Source: PBB1 sp031390425
GTDB lineage: Bacteria > Pseudomonadota > Gammaproteobacteria > Burkholderiales > Burkholderiaceae_C
NCBI GenBank assembly: GCA_031390425.1
Contig: JANMTL010000105.1
Coordinates: 1 to 13,671 of the forward strand
Direction of reading: 5' to 3'
DNA: 13,671 nucleotides
The notes under the pieces were generated by a model. That model saw nothing but the letters and a program-made list of their open reading frames with translations. It was not told where the DNA came from and made no database searches. A program made the position numbers and the translations under genes. Positions 5,530-12,175 of the stretch are shown piece by piece. Each line of letters opens with the position of its first letter. The first letter of the stretch is position 1.

Positions 5530-7736
5530 TGGCCGCGCCGTCCAAACGCACGCTGTGGATCGGCGTTGTCCTGCTCGCGCTCGTCACGCTGCTGCTGTAC
5601 CGGCACCACGACCTCGGCCGGCTGTTGACGCTGGAGTCGCTCAAGTCCAGCCGCGACGCGCTGATCGGGCTGTACCAGCAGCGGCCGCTGGCGACGCTGC
5701 TCGGCTACTTCGCGATCTACGTGGCGATGGCGGCGCTGTCGATCCCCGGTGCAGCGATATTGACGTTGGCCGCGGGCGCGATGTTCGGGCTGTTCATCGG
5801 GCTGGTGGTGGTGTCGTTCGCGTCCAGCCTGGGCGCGCTACTGGCCTTTCTGGCCGCGCGCTACCTGCTGCGCGACACCGTGCAAGCGCGCTTCGGCAAG
5901 CAGCTCGCGTCGATCAACGACGGCATGCAGCGCGACGGCACGTGGTACCTGCTGACGCTGCGGCTGGTGCCGTTGTTTCCGTTTTTTCTGATCAACCTGC
6001 TGGCCGCTTTGACGCCGATCGGTGCCGCTCGCTTCTACGTGGTCAGCCAGCTCGGCATGCTGGCGGGCACGGCCGTGTTCGTGAATGCGGGCACGCAATT
6101 GGCGGGGATTGAAAAAGCAAGTGACGTGCTGTCGCCCGGCCTGCTGCTGAGCTTTGTGCTGCTCGGCGTGTTCCCGCTGATCGCCAAGGCGGCGATCGGT
6201 TTCGTGAAGCGGCGCCGGGTCTATGCGACGTGGCACAAGCCCGCGCACTTCGATCGCAACCTGATCGTCATCGGCGCCGGATCGGGCGGCCTGGTCACCG
6301 CTTACATCGCTGCGGCCGTGAAGGCGAAAGTGACGCTGGTCGAAGGCCACCTGATGGGCGGCGATTGCCTGAATTTCGGCTGCGTTCCCAGCAAGGCGCT
6401 GATCCGCTCGGCGACGCTGGCGCAGCAGCTGCGACAAGCGCAGGCGCTGGGTTTGCGCGGCGGCGCTGAGGCTGCGGGATCGATCGATTTTCAGGTCGAT
6501 TTTGCAGCCGTGATGGCGCGTGTGCAGCGCGTGATCCGCGACATCGCGCCGCACGACTCGGTCGAACGCTACCGCTCGCTCGGCGTCGATGTGGTGCCGG
6601 GCATGGCCCGCATCACCACCCCGTGGAGCGTCGAGATCACCACGCCCGACGGCGTGCGGACGCTGACTGCGCGCAGCATCGTCATCGCCACCGGCGCGCG
6701 ACCGACCGTGCCGTCGCTGCCCGGGTTGGCCGAGTCGGGCTTCCTGACATCCGACACGCTGTGGGGTCTGACCGAGCTGCCACGGCGGCTGCTGGTGCTG
6801 GGCGGCGGGCCGATTGGCTGCGAGCTGGCGCAGGCCTTCGCGCGCCTGGGCTCGCAGGTCACGCAGGTGGAGCTGGCGCCGCAGGTGATGGGCCGTGAAG
6901 ACCCAGAGGTCGCCGGGCTGGTGGCCGATGCGCTGCGTGCCGACGGCGTGCGCTTGCTGACATCGCACGAAGCGCTGCGCTGCGAGCGAACCGGCAGCGG
7001 TCAGGCGCCGATCAAGCGCCTGATCGTGCGGCCGACCGGAGCTGGCGATTGCGCTGAACTGGCGATCGAATTCGACGCGCTGCTGTGCGCCGTCGGCCGC
7101 AGCCCGCGCGTCGAAGGCTACGGGCTCGAAGCGCTCGGCATCCCGCTGTCACCGCGCAAGACGATCGAGATCGACGCTTGCCTGCGGACGCGGTACCCGA
7201 ACATCTTTGCGGTCGGTGATGTCGCCGGGCCGTACGCTTTCACCCATGTGGCGGCGCACCAGGCCTGGTACGCGGCGGTGAACGCGCTGTTCGGCCGCTT
7301 CAGAAGCTTCAAGGCCGACTACACGGTGATCCCGTGGGCCACCTTCACCGACCCCGAAATCGCACGGGTCGGTTTGTCCGAGACCGAGGCGCGGCAGCAA
7401 AACATCGCGTTCGAGGTCACGCGCTTTCACCTCGACGACCTGGACCGCGCCATCACCGACGACGCGACCACGGGTTTCATCAAGGTGCTGACGGTGCCCG
7501 GCAAGGACAAGATTCTCGGCGTGACGATCGCAGGCGCGCACGCCGGCGATCTGCTCGCCGAGTACGTGCTGGCGATGAAGCACGGCCTCGGGCTCAACAA
7601 GGTCCTCGGCACCATCCACACCTACCCGACGCTGGCGGAAGCCAACAAGTCGGTGGCCGGAGAGTGGAAGCGCGCCCACGCGCCGCAGCGGCTGCTGGCC
7701 TGGGTCGAGCGGTTTCATGCGTGGGAACGCGGATGA
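5529..7736 (+). CDS. TVP38/TMEM64 membrane domain fused to MerA-like FAD disulfide oxidoreductase
   Basis: A 735-residue two-part protein. Residues 1-230 are a TVP38/TMEM64 (DedA-like) membrane domain: an N-terminal helix (10-23), then hydrophobic segments around 55-110, 140-160, 170-190 and 203-225, with the GAMFGLFIG and RLVPLFPF motifs. Residues 244-735 are a class I pyridine nucleotide-disulfide oxidoreductase: FAD motif VIGAGSGG (247-254), redox-active pair GGDCLNFGCVPSK (C280, C285), ATGA (387-390), NAD(P) motif VLGGGPIGCE (423-432), GD of the second FAD motif (563-564), and dimer-domain HTYPTLAE with the catalytic His697-Glu704 pair. The N-terminal HMA domain and C-terminal vicinal Cys pair of true mercuric reductase are absent, so mercury reduction is unlikely. 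The start overlaps the arsS stop by one base; the single frame is open throughout, so the fusion is real. Substrate unknown; a thiol or metalloid redox role at the membrane is inference. Confidence 0.93.
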   Translation: MAAPSKRTLWIGVVLLALVTLLLYRHHDLGRLLTLESLKSSRDALIGLYQQRPLATLLGYFAIYVAMAALSIPGAAILTLAAGAMFGLFIGLVVVSFASSLGALLAFLAARYLLRDTVQARFGKQLASINDGMQRDGTWYLLTLRLVPLFPFFLINLLAALTPIGAARFYVVSQLGMLAGTAVFVNAGTQLAGIEKASDVLSPGLLLSFVLLGVFPLIAKAAIGFVKRRRVYATWHKPAHFDRNLIVIGAGSGGLVTAYIAAAVKAKVTLVEGHLMGGDCLNFGCVPSKALIRSATLAQQLRQAQALGLRGGAEAAGSIDFQVDFAAVMARVQRVIRDIAPHDSVERYRSLGVDVVPGMARITTPWSVEITTPDGVRTLTARSIVIATGARPTVPSLPGLAESGFLTSDTLWGLTELPRRLLVLGGGPIGCELAQAFARLGSQVTQVELAPQVMGREDPEVAGLVADALRADGVRLLTSHEALRCERTGSGQAPIKRLIVRPTGAGDCAELAIEFDALLCAVGRSPRVEGYGLEALGIPLSPRKTIEIDACLRTRYPNIFAVGDVAGPYAFTHVAAHQAWYAAVNALFGRFRSFKADYTVIPWATFTDPEIARVGLSETEARQQNIAFEVTRFHLDDLDRAITDDATTGFIKVLTVPGKDKILGVTIAGAHAGDLLAEYVLAMKHGLGLNKVLGTIHTYPTLAEANKSVAGEWKRAHAPQRLLAWVERFHAWERG

Positions 7737-7766
7737 CGAACGCGCGCCCATGACACCGGGCGAGCG

Positions 7767-8396
7767 ATGAATGCGCCCTGCCGCGTCATCGTGATGGCCA
7801 GGGCGCCGGTGCCCGGCCACGCCAAGACGCGGCTGATTCCGGCCCTCGGCGCGGCCGCTGCGGCCACAGTGGCCGAGCGATTGCTCGACCACGCGGTGCG
7901 GCAGGCGGTGGCCGCCGATATCGGGCCGGTCGAGTTGTGCGGCGCAGCCGAATCCGATCACCCGGCGCCACATCCAGCCTTCGCGCGGCTGCGTGAGGCG
8001 CTGCCGATCGAGCTGACCGCGCAAGGCCCCGGCGACCTCGGCCGGCGCATGCACCGGGCCTTCGAACGCGCGCTGGGCTCGGTGCCGGGGCGGGCTCTGT
8101 TGATCGGCACCGACGCGCCCTCGCTCGACGCCGCGCTGCTGCGCCAGGCCGCCGCCGAGCTGACCGCCACCGATGCGGTGTTCGTGCCGGCGCACGATGG
8201 CGGTTATGCGCTGGTCGGGCTGCGCCGCCCGGAGATTCGCCTGTTCGAGCAGATGCGTTGGAGCGTGCCAAGCGTGATGGCGCACACCCGCGAGCGGCTG
8301 GCCGCCGCCGGCTTGCGCCACGTCGAACTGCCGCCGCTGCACGACATCGACGAGGCGGCCGATCTGGTGCACCTGCCGCCGGGATTCCTGCCGTGA
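7767..8396 (+). CDS. DUF2064 GT-A fold transferase (rSAM/selenodomain-associated transferase 1 type)
   Basis: A 209-residue soluble protein of the nucleotide-sugar-transferase-like GT-A superfamily. Near the N-terminus VIVMARAPVPGHAKTRL (8-23) is the nucleotide-binding start typical of this family. LLIGTDAPSL (111-120) gives the acidic metal-binding position, PAHDGGYALVG (141-151) is the family signature, and LHDIDEAADL (191-200) ends the fold. The family was named for its co-occurrence with radical SAM genes and SelD-linked genes, and both kinds are present in this operon. It lies 30 bases after the flavoprotein and overlaps the next gene by 4 bases. The plausible job is transfer of a sugar or nucleotidyl group onto a small molecule, perhaps the ArsS product; that is inference. 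The ATG at 7767 follows a modest GGGCGAG. Confidence 0.88.
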   Translation: MNAPCRVIVMARAPVPGHAKTRLIPALGAAAAATVAERLLDHAVRQAVAADIGPVELCGAAESDHPAPHPAFARLREALPIELTAQGPGDLGRRMHRAFERALGSVPGRALLIGTDAPSLDAALLRQAAAELTATDAVFVPAHDGGYALVGLRRPEIRLFEQMRWSVPSVMAHTRERLAAAGLRHVELPPLHDIDEAADLVHLPPGFLP

Positions 8397-9508
8397 AACG
8401 CTTGCTGCTGATCGGCGCCGGCCACGCCCATGCGCAGGTGCTGAAAGACTGGATCAGCGCGCCGGTGCCGGGTACCGAACTGGTCGTCGTGTCGCCGAGT
8501 GCACGCGCGCCCTACTCCGGCATGGTGCCCGGCTGGCTGGCGGGGCGGTACCGGTACGACGAGATCTGCATTCCGTTCGACGCGCTGGCGGCAGCGGCCG
8601 GTGCGCGCTTCGTCATCGACGAGCTGATCGGCCTCGATCCCGATCGGCGCCGCGTGCAACTGGCCAGTGGCGCCACGCTGGACTGCGACGTGCTGTCGCT
8701 GAACGTCGGCTCGACGCTGCACGCGCCGCAGATCGATGGCGTGCGGGTGCTGGCGCTGCGGCCACTCGGGAAGTTGCGTGAAGCCTGGGACGCGCTGCAG
8801 AGCGAGCTGGCGCATGAAGGCAGCCACCGAGCGCTCGCGGTCACGATGGTCGGCGGCGGTGCGGCAGGCGTCGAATCGCTGCTCGCCGCGCTCGTGCGGC
8901 TGCGTTCGTTACAACCGATGCGAGCGATTCACGCCCGGCTCGTCGCCGAGAGCACGGGCTTGCTGATGGGCGCAGCGCCCTCCGCCGCGAAGTCGGCGCA
9001 GACCGCGCTGGCCGAGGCCGGTGTCCGCGTGCAGCTCGGCACGCCCTACCGAGACGCGGCCGTCGAAACCACCGACCTGCTGCTGTGGGCGGCCGGCGCC
9101 GAAGCGCAGGCCTGGCAGCGCGCCTGCGGGCTGGCGGTGAGCGAGCGCGGCTTCATCCGCATCGACGAGCGGCTGCGATCGCTGTCGCACCCGCAGGTGC
9201 ATGCCGTCGGCGACTGCGCCGAGTGGGCCCGCCCGCTGCCCAAGGCCGGCGTCTATGCGGTACGCATGGGGCCGGTGCTGTCACGCAACCTGCGCGCCGC
9301 GCTCGGCGCGGGCGAGTCTGCAGCCTACGTGCCGCAGCGCCGGGTGCTGTCGCTGCTGTCCACCGCCGACGGCAGCGCCATCGCGTCGTGGGGCGGCTGG
9401 TCGGTGCAAGGGCGCTGGGTGTGGCGGCTGAAGCACCGCATCGACCGCGCCTTCGTCGCACGCTACCGCAACGCGGCGGAGCGCTTCAGCGGTAACCGAC
9501 GCCCGTGA
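8393..9508 (+). CDS. FAD-dependent oxidoreductase of the SelD-N-terminal type, stand-alone
   Basis: A 371-residue NDH-2-like flavoprotein. Motifs: GAGHAHAQV (8-16) for FAD binding, RAPYSGMVPGWLAG (38-51), which is characteristic of the family found fused in front of selenophosphate synthetase (SelD), a second dinucleotide motif VGGGAAGVE (153-161), and HAVGDCAEW (270-278). The SelD kinase domain does not follow; the protein ends soon after the C-terminal segment WRLKHRIDRAFVARY. The start is GTG at 8393, inside the GTGA overlap with the DUF2064 stop, because the FAD motif begins within eight residues of it. It is the last gene of the five-gene cluster. Its 3' end overlaps the convergent CBS gene by 23 bases. 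Electron donor and acceptor are unknown. Confidence 0.88.
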   Translation: MKRLLLIGAGHAHAQVLKDWISAPVPGTELVVVSPSARAPYSGMVPGWLAGRYRYDEICIPFDALAAAAGARFVIDELIGLDPDRRRVQLASGATLDCDVLSLNVGSTLHAPQIDGVRVLALRPLGKLREAWDALQSELAHEGSHRALAVTMVGGGAAGVESLLAALVRLRSLQPMRAIHARLVAESTGLLMGAAPSAAKSAQTALAEAGVRVQLGTPYRDAAVETTDLLLWAAGAEAQAWQRACGLAVSERGFIRIDERLRSLSHPQVHAVGDCAEWARPLPKAGVYAVRMGPVLSRNLRAALGAGESAAYVPQRRVLSLLSTADGSAIASWGGWSVQGRWVWRLKHRIDRAFVARYRNAAERFSGNRRP

Positions 9509-9905
9509 CGTAGTTGCGCAACTGCGCTTCTTCGAAATTTCCCGCAGCCAACAACGCGCGCAGCCCATCGCGCGCATAAACCACGCCCACCGGCGTGTTG
9601 TCTGCATCGACGACGGGGACGTGGACGAGGCCGCCTTCATGCATCGTCGCCAGCACCCGAGACAACGAATCTGCGGGGCTGCAGGATGTGAACTCGCGCG
9701 AAATCACGTCGCCGACCCGTGTGGTGAACAGACTCGTCCGCCCGAGACCGAGTTGCCCGATCAGCAGGGTCTCCGTGATGACCCCCGCCACCGAACCGCG
9801 CGAATCACAAACCACCACCAAGCTGAGCTGCGACTGCGACAACAGGGCCGCCGCCTCGGTCAGCAGCGCGTCGACACCCACCGTCAGGAGCCGCGTTCGA
9901 ACCAC
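9486..9905 (-). CDS. Tandem CBS-domain protein
   Basis: A 139-residue protein made of two CBS motifs, small modules that bind adenosyl nucleotides and regulate partner proteins or act alone. The first spans about 1-50 (LLTVGVDALLTEAAALLSQS, then GVITETLLIG); the second about 64-120 (VGDVISREFTSCSPADSL, then HVPVVDADNTPVGVVYARDG). The tail, EEAQLRNYVTGVGYR, resembles the ends of short CBS proteins in proteobacteria. The start is uncertain: GTG at 9905 puts the first CBS strand right at the N-terminus but overlaps the sdhB fragment by 22 bases; GTG at 9881 would lie just after the fragment's stop. Neither has a good ribosome-binding site, so the natural 5' end may have been lost when the sdhB piece joined here. 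It sits at the end of the nnrS-nirK unit; its partner is not evident. Confidence 0.82.
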   Translation of the reverse strand: MVRTRLLTVGVDALLTEAAALLSQSQLSLVVVCDSRGSVAGVITETLLIGQLGLGRTSLFTTRVGDVISREFTSCSPADSLSRVLATMHEGGLVHVPVVDADNTPVGVVYARDGLRALLAAGNFEEAQLRNYVTGVGYR

Positions 9906-10366
9906 CGCATCGATGCTGCCGACAAGGCGCACAAGATGCGTTCGTACCGACCGTTCAGCGAATCGCGCTGCTCGGGCGATTGCAGCCGCTCGCGCTCGGG
10001 AGGCAACGCCTCGTTGACCAGCCACGGCTTGATCGAGTGGTACTGCGCGAAGAACTGCGTCATGTCGACGATCAGGTCACGAATGACCGGCAAGCCAGGC
10101 AGCGGCTTCAGCACGACAGTGGATGGCAGCGCACGCACGTTGGTGATACACGCCAGTCCGTTCTTGCCGTTGATGTTCATCGCGTCCGAGCCGCAGATGC
10201 CTTCGCGGCAAGAGCGCCGAAAACTCAGGCTGGGGTCGATGGCTTTCAGCCGCCTCAGCACGTCCAGCAGCATGCGGTCGGCGGCGTCCACCGCCAGTTC
10301 CAGCACCTGCATGCGTGGCGCCTCCTTCTGATCGGGGTCGTAGCGGTAGATGTGAAAGCTGTGCAT
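9884..10366 (-). pseudogene. sdhB: Truncated succinate dehydrogenase iron-sulfur subunit (N-terminal [2Fe-2S] half)
   Basis: The 160-residue frame starts at an ATG with GAGG upstream. It matches the first part of SdhB closely: HIYRYDPD (5-12), then the [2Fe-2S] loop SCREGICGSDAMNINGKNGLAC (residues 52-73, ligands C53, C58, D61 and C73, the same Cys/Cys/Asp/Cys set as E. coli SdhB), and GLPVIRDLIVDM (91-102). Intact SdhB is about 235-260 residues. At YERILCALSAAS (141-152), where SdhB should read YECILCACCSTSCP and supply [4Fe-4S] and [3Fe-4S] ligands, the match breaks off and the frame ends. Without those ligands and without sdhA, sdhC or sdhD nearby it cannot work as normal SdhB. It is most simply a remnant left by duplication or recombination. 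Reuse as a ferredoxin-like electron carrier for the adjacent nitrite reductase is possible but speculative. Confidence 0.85.
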
Positions 10367-10573
10367 GTCTGAAACCTCAACCTTCGGTGTGGGCCGGAGG
10401 TGACCGGCGCGGTCCACCAGACGGCGCATCTCGTGAGCCGCACCCAAAGTCAGGCAATGCGGCGTGTAGCCGGGCCGAGACGAAGTGCAGTCTGCCATCT
10501 CGCGGGCCTGGTTCAGTTGCGCCTCGGATGCCTGTGCCAGCAAGGCGATGACCAAGTTCTCAAGACAGCGCAA
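10367..10573 (-). other. Open frame between nirK and the sdhB fragment, unrecognised
   Basis: This stretch is open in one minus-strand frame from a TTG at 10573 and runs in frame, without a stop, straight into the sdhB fragment. It encodes about 69 residues including LENLVIALLAQASEAQL and LGAAHEMRRLVDRAGHL, an amphipathic, helix-rich composition that looks protein-like. It lies one frame off the small reading frame that begins at the nirK stop. Skipping a single T within CTGTCTTGAG (minus strand, about 10559-10568) would join the two as ...MIALLENLVIALLAQ.... I do not recognise the family. It may be the 3' part of a frameshifted small gene whose end was replaced by the sdhB piece. Confidence 0.4.
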
Positions 10574-10664
10574 TCATTCGCAAACGTTGTGCCTCGTCAG
10601 GGGCCGCCGACTGCGAACTCAACCCAGACACACTGACTGTCGATTCGGCCGCGTCGCCCTTCAT
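10560..10664 (-). CDS. Small reading frame coupled to nirK stop, possibly frameshifted
   Basis: A 34-residue frame starts at an ATG that overlaps the nirK TGA (ATGA), the usual layout of translationally coupled genes. It reads MKGDAAESTVSV, then a Ser/Ala-rich stretch, then DEAQRLRMIALS before a TGA. It has no recognisable domain. The end, EAQRLRMIAL, would continue naturally into the open frame at 10367-10573 if one base were removed, so this is probably the 5' part of a broken gene of about 100 residues. A real 34-residue peptide cannot be excluded. Confidence 0.4.
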   Translation of the reverse strand: MKGDAAESTVSVSGLSSQSAAPDEAQRLRMIALS

Positions 10665-12148
10665 GGCTGCTTCACGTTCAAGTCGGCCCACTTGAAGTAA
10701 GCGATGTACTGCTTGATCTCTTCGTCGCTCAGGCCCTGGTTGGGCATCGGGATCTTCCACTTTTCAAGCATCGCCTTGGCCTTGGCATCGGTTTGCATCA
10801 TCCGTTCGGGCGCCTTGAGCCAGCGTGTAAGCCAAAGGTCGTCGTGGCGCTTCGTGGTGCCCAGCAGATCGGGGCCCAGCTTGTCGCCACCGCCGATGGC
10901 GTGGCAGGCCAGGCACTTCGACTCGAAGGCCAGCTTGCCGGCCACCGCCAGCGCGCTGGTGGGCATGGCGGTGGCGGGAATGTTGTGGTGCTCCGGGTCG
11001 CCTGACAGCCCACCGGCGTCGATGAGGCCGACCGCGCCCTGCGCGGCATTGGCGAAATGGTGGTCCACCATCACATAGCTGCCAGCTTCAGGGATGATGA
11101 ATTCGACGATGGCTCCGCTGGACGAGCCGAGCAGCACCGTCTGCATGCCGCGAAACTGGTTGTCGGGATTGCCATCCATCCACACACGATCGAAGATGGT
11201 GCCGACGACGTGAAAACTCGACGTGTTCGACGGCCCCACGTTCAGCACGAAAAGGCGAACGCGTTCGCCGGGCTTGGCTTTCAGCGGCACGTCGACCATG
11301 CCGTTGTAGCGGCCGTTGAACACCGTGTAGGTCGGACGCTTGGTGCGCAGGCGCTCGCCGTCGAGCACATGCAGCGGCTGGCCGTCGACCTTGCGTTTGG
11401 CCGGATCGGGCTTTGTGTAGAACTCGCTCTGAACCACGGCGTACTCGCGGTCCACCTTCGTCGGATAACCGCCGCGCGGTTCGACCACGACCATGCCGTA
11501 CATGCCCGAAGCGATGTGTTCCAGCACCATCGGCGTGCCGCAGTGGTACATGAACACGCCCGGGTAGTTGAGCGTGAATTCGAAAGAGAGGGTCTGCCCG
11601 GGCGCGATCGAACGGTACTTGTCCTGCGGTGACACCATGGCCGCGTGGAAGTCCATCGAATGCATCATCGGCGCCGCTGTCATCAGCAGGCCGGGGGCCG
11701 GCTCATCGGAGCGGTTGGTCATGGTGAACTTGATGCGGTCGCCGACACGGGCGCGCAACACGGGGCCGGGCACCTGGTTTCCAAAGGTCCAGGCGCTGAA
11801 CTTCACGCCGGGCGCGATCTCGATGATCTTGTGCGTGGTGTCCAGACGGATCACTTTCACCACCGTCGGCACCAGCGGCTTCATCGTGGCATCGACGTTG
11901 AGCGCGTCGCCGCTGGCGAAGGGGCCAGCTTGACGTTCATTGGACAGAACCGCCCGGGGCGTCTTGAAATCCATCTTCGCTGTGTCGTAGGCATCATCGA
12001 TCACCTCCGGTGCGGCAGCGATAGCGACGGGTGTCGGTGCCGACGCCGGAGCCGCGGCAAGGTTCACGGATGCCCTGTCAGCACAGGCTGTGAGCAAAAA
12101 CGTCAGCACGGCGAACCATCCAGCGTGGATCGATGTCGGATGCTTCAT
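10661..12148 (-). CDS. nirK: AniA-like copper nitrite reductase lipoprotein with C-terminal cytochrome c domain
   Basis: A 495-residue enzyme reducing nitrite to nitric oxide in the periplasm. A lipobox FLLTAC (17-22) predicts a lipoprotein anchored at Cys22, as in Neisseria AniA. Two cupredoxin domains follow. In HSMDFHAA, H163 is a type 1 copper ligand, D166 the catalytic Asp and H168 a type 2 ligand. In MYHCGTPMVLEHIASGM, H202 is type 2, and C203, H211 and M216 are type 1. H313 (SSFHVVG) is the catalytic His, and H363 (VDHH) the last type 2 ligand. The Cys-to-His spacing of 8 is that of AniA, one less than in Alcaligenes NirK. Residues 400-495 form a cytochrome c domain with CLACH (412-416) and probable axial Met468 (IPMPNQG), suggesting built-in electron delivery. 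AAGGAA lies 8 bases before the ATG, and the gene is 27 bases after nnrS. Confidence 0.95.
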   Translation of the reverse strand: MKHPTSIHAGWFAVLTFLLTACADRASVNLAAAPASAPTPVAIAAAPEVIDDAYDTAKMDFKTPRAVLSNERQAGPFASGDALNVDATMKPLVPTVVKVIRLDTTHKIIEIAPGVKFSAWTFGNQVPGPVLRARVGDRIKFTMTNRSDEPAPGLLMTAAPMMHSMDFHAAMVSPQDKYRSIAPGQTLSFEFTLNYPGVFMYHCGTPMVLEHIASGMYGMVVVEPRGGYPTKVDREYAVVQSEFYTKPDPAKRKVDGQPLHVLDGERLRTKRPTYTVFNGRYNGMVDVPLKAKPGERVRLFVLNVGPSNTSSFHVVGTIFDRVWMDGNPDNQFRGMQTVLLGSSSGAIVEFIIPEAGSYVMVDHHFANAAQGAVGLIDAGGLSGDPEHHNIPATAMPTSALAVAGKLAFESKCLACHAIGGGDKLGPDLLGTTKRHDDLWLTRWLKAPERMMQTDAKAKAMLEKWKIPMPNQGLSDEEIKQYIAYFKWADLNVKQP

Positions 12149-12175
12149 GGCTTGTTCCTTGCGGCAAGCGGCGCG

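Noticed and set aside
6246..7736. Annotation of the flavoprotein half as mercuric reductase (merA).
   Set aside because: No HMA domain, no C-terminal vicinal Cys pair and no other mer genes are nearby; only the general class I disulfide reductase core is shared.
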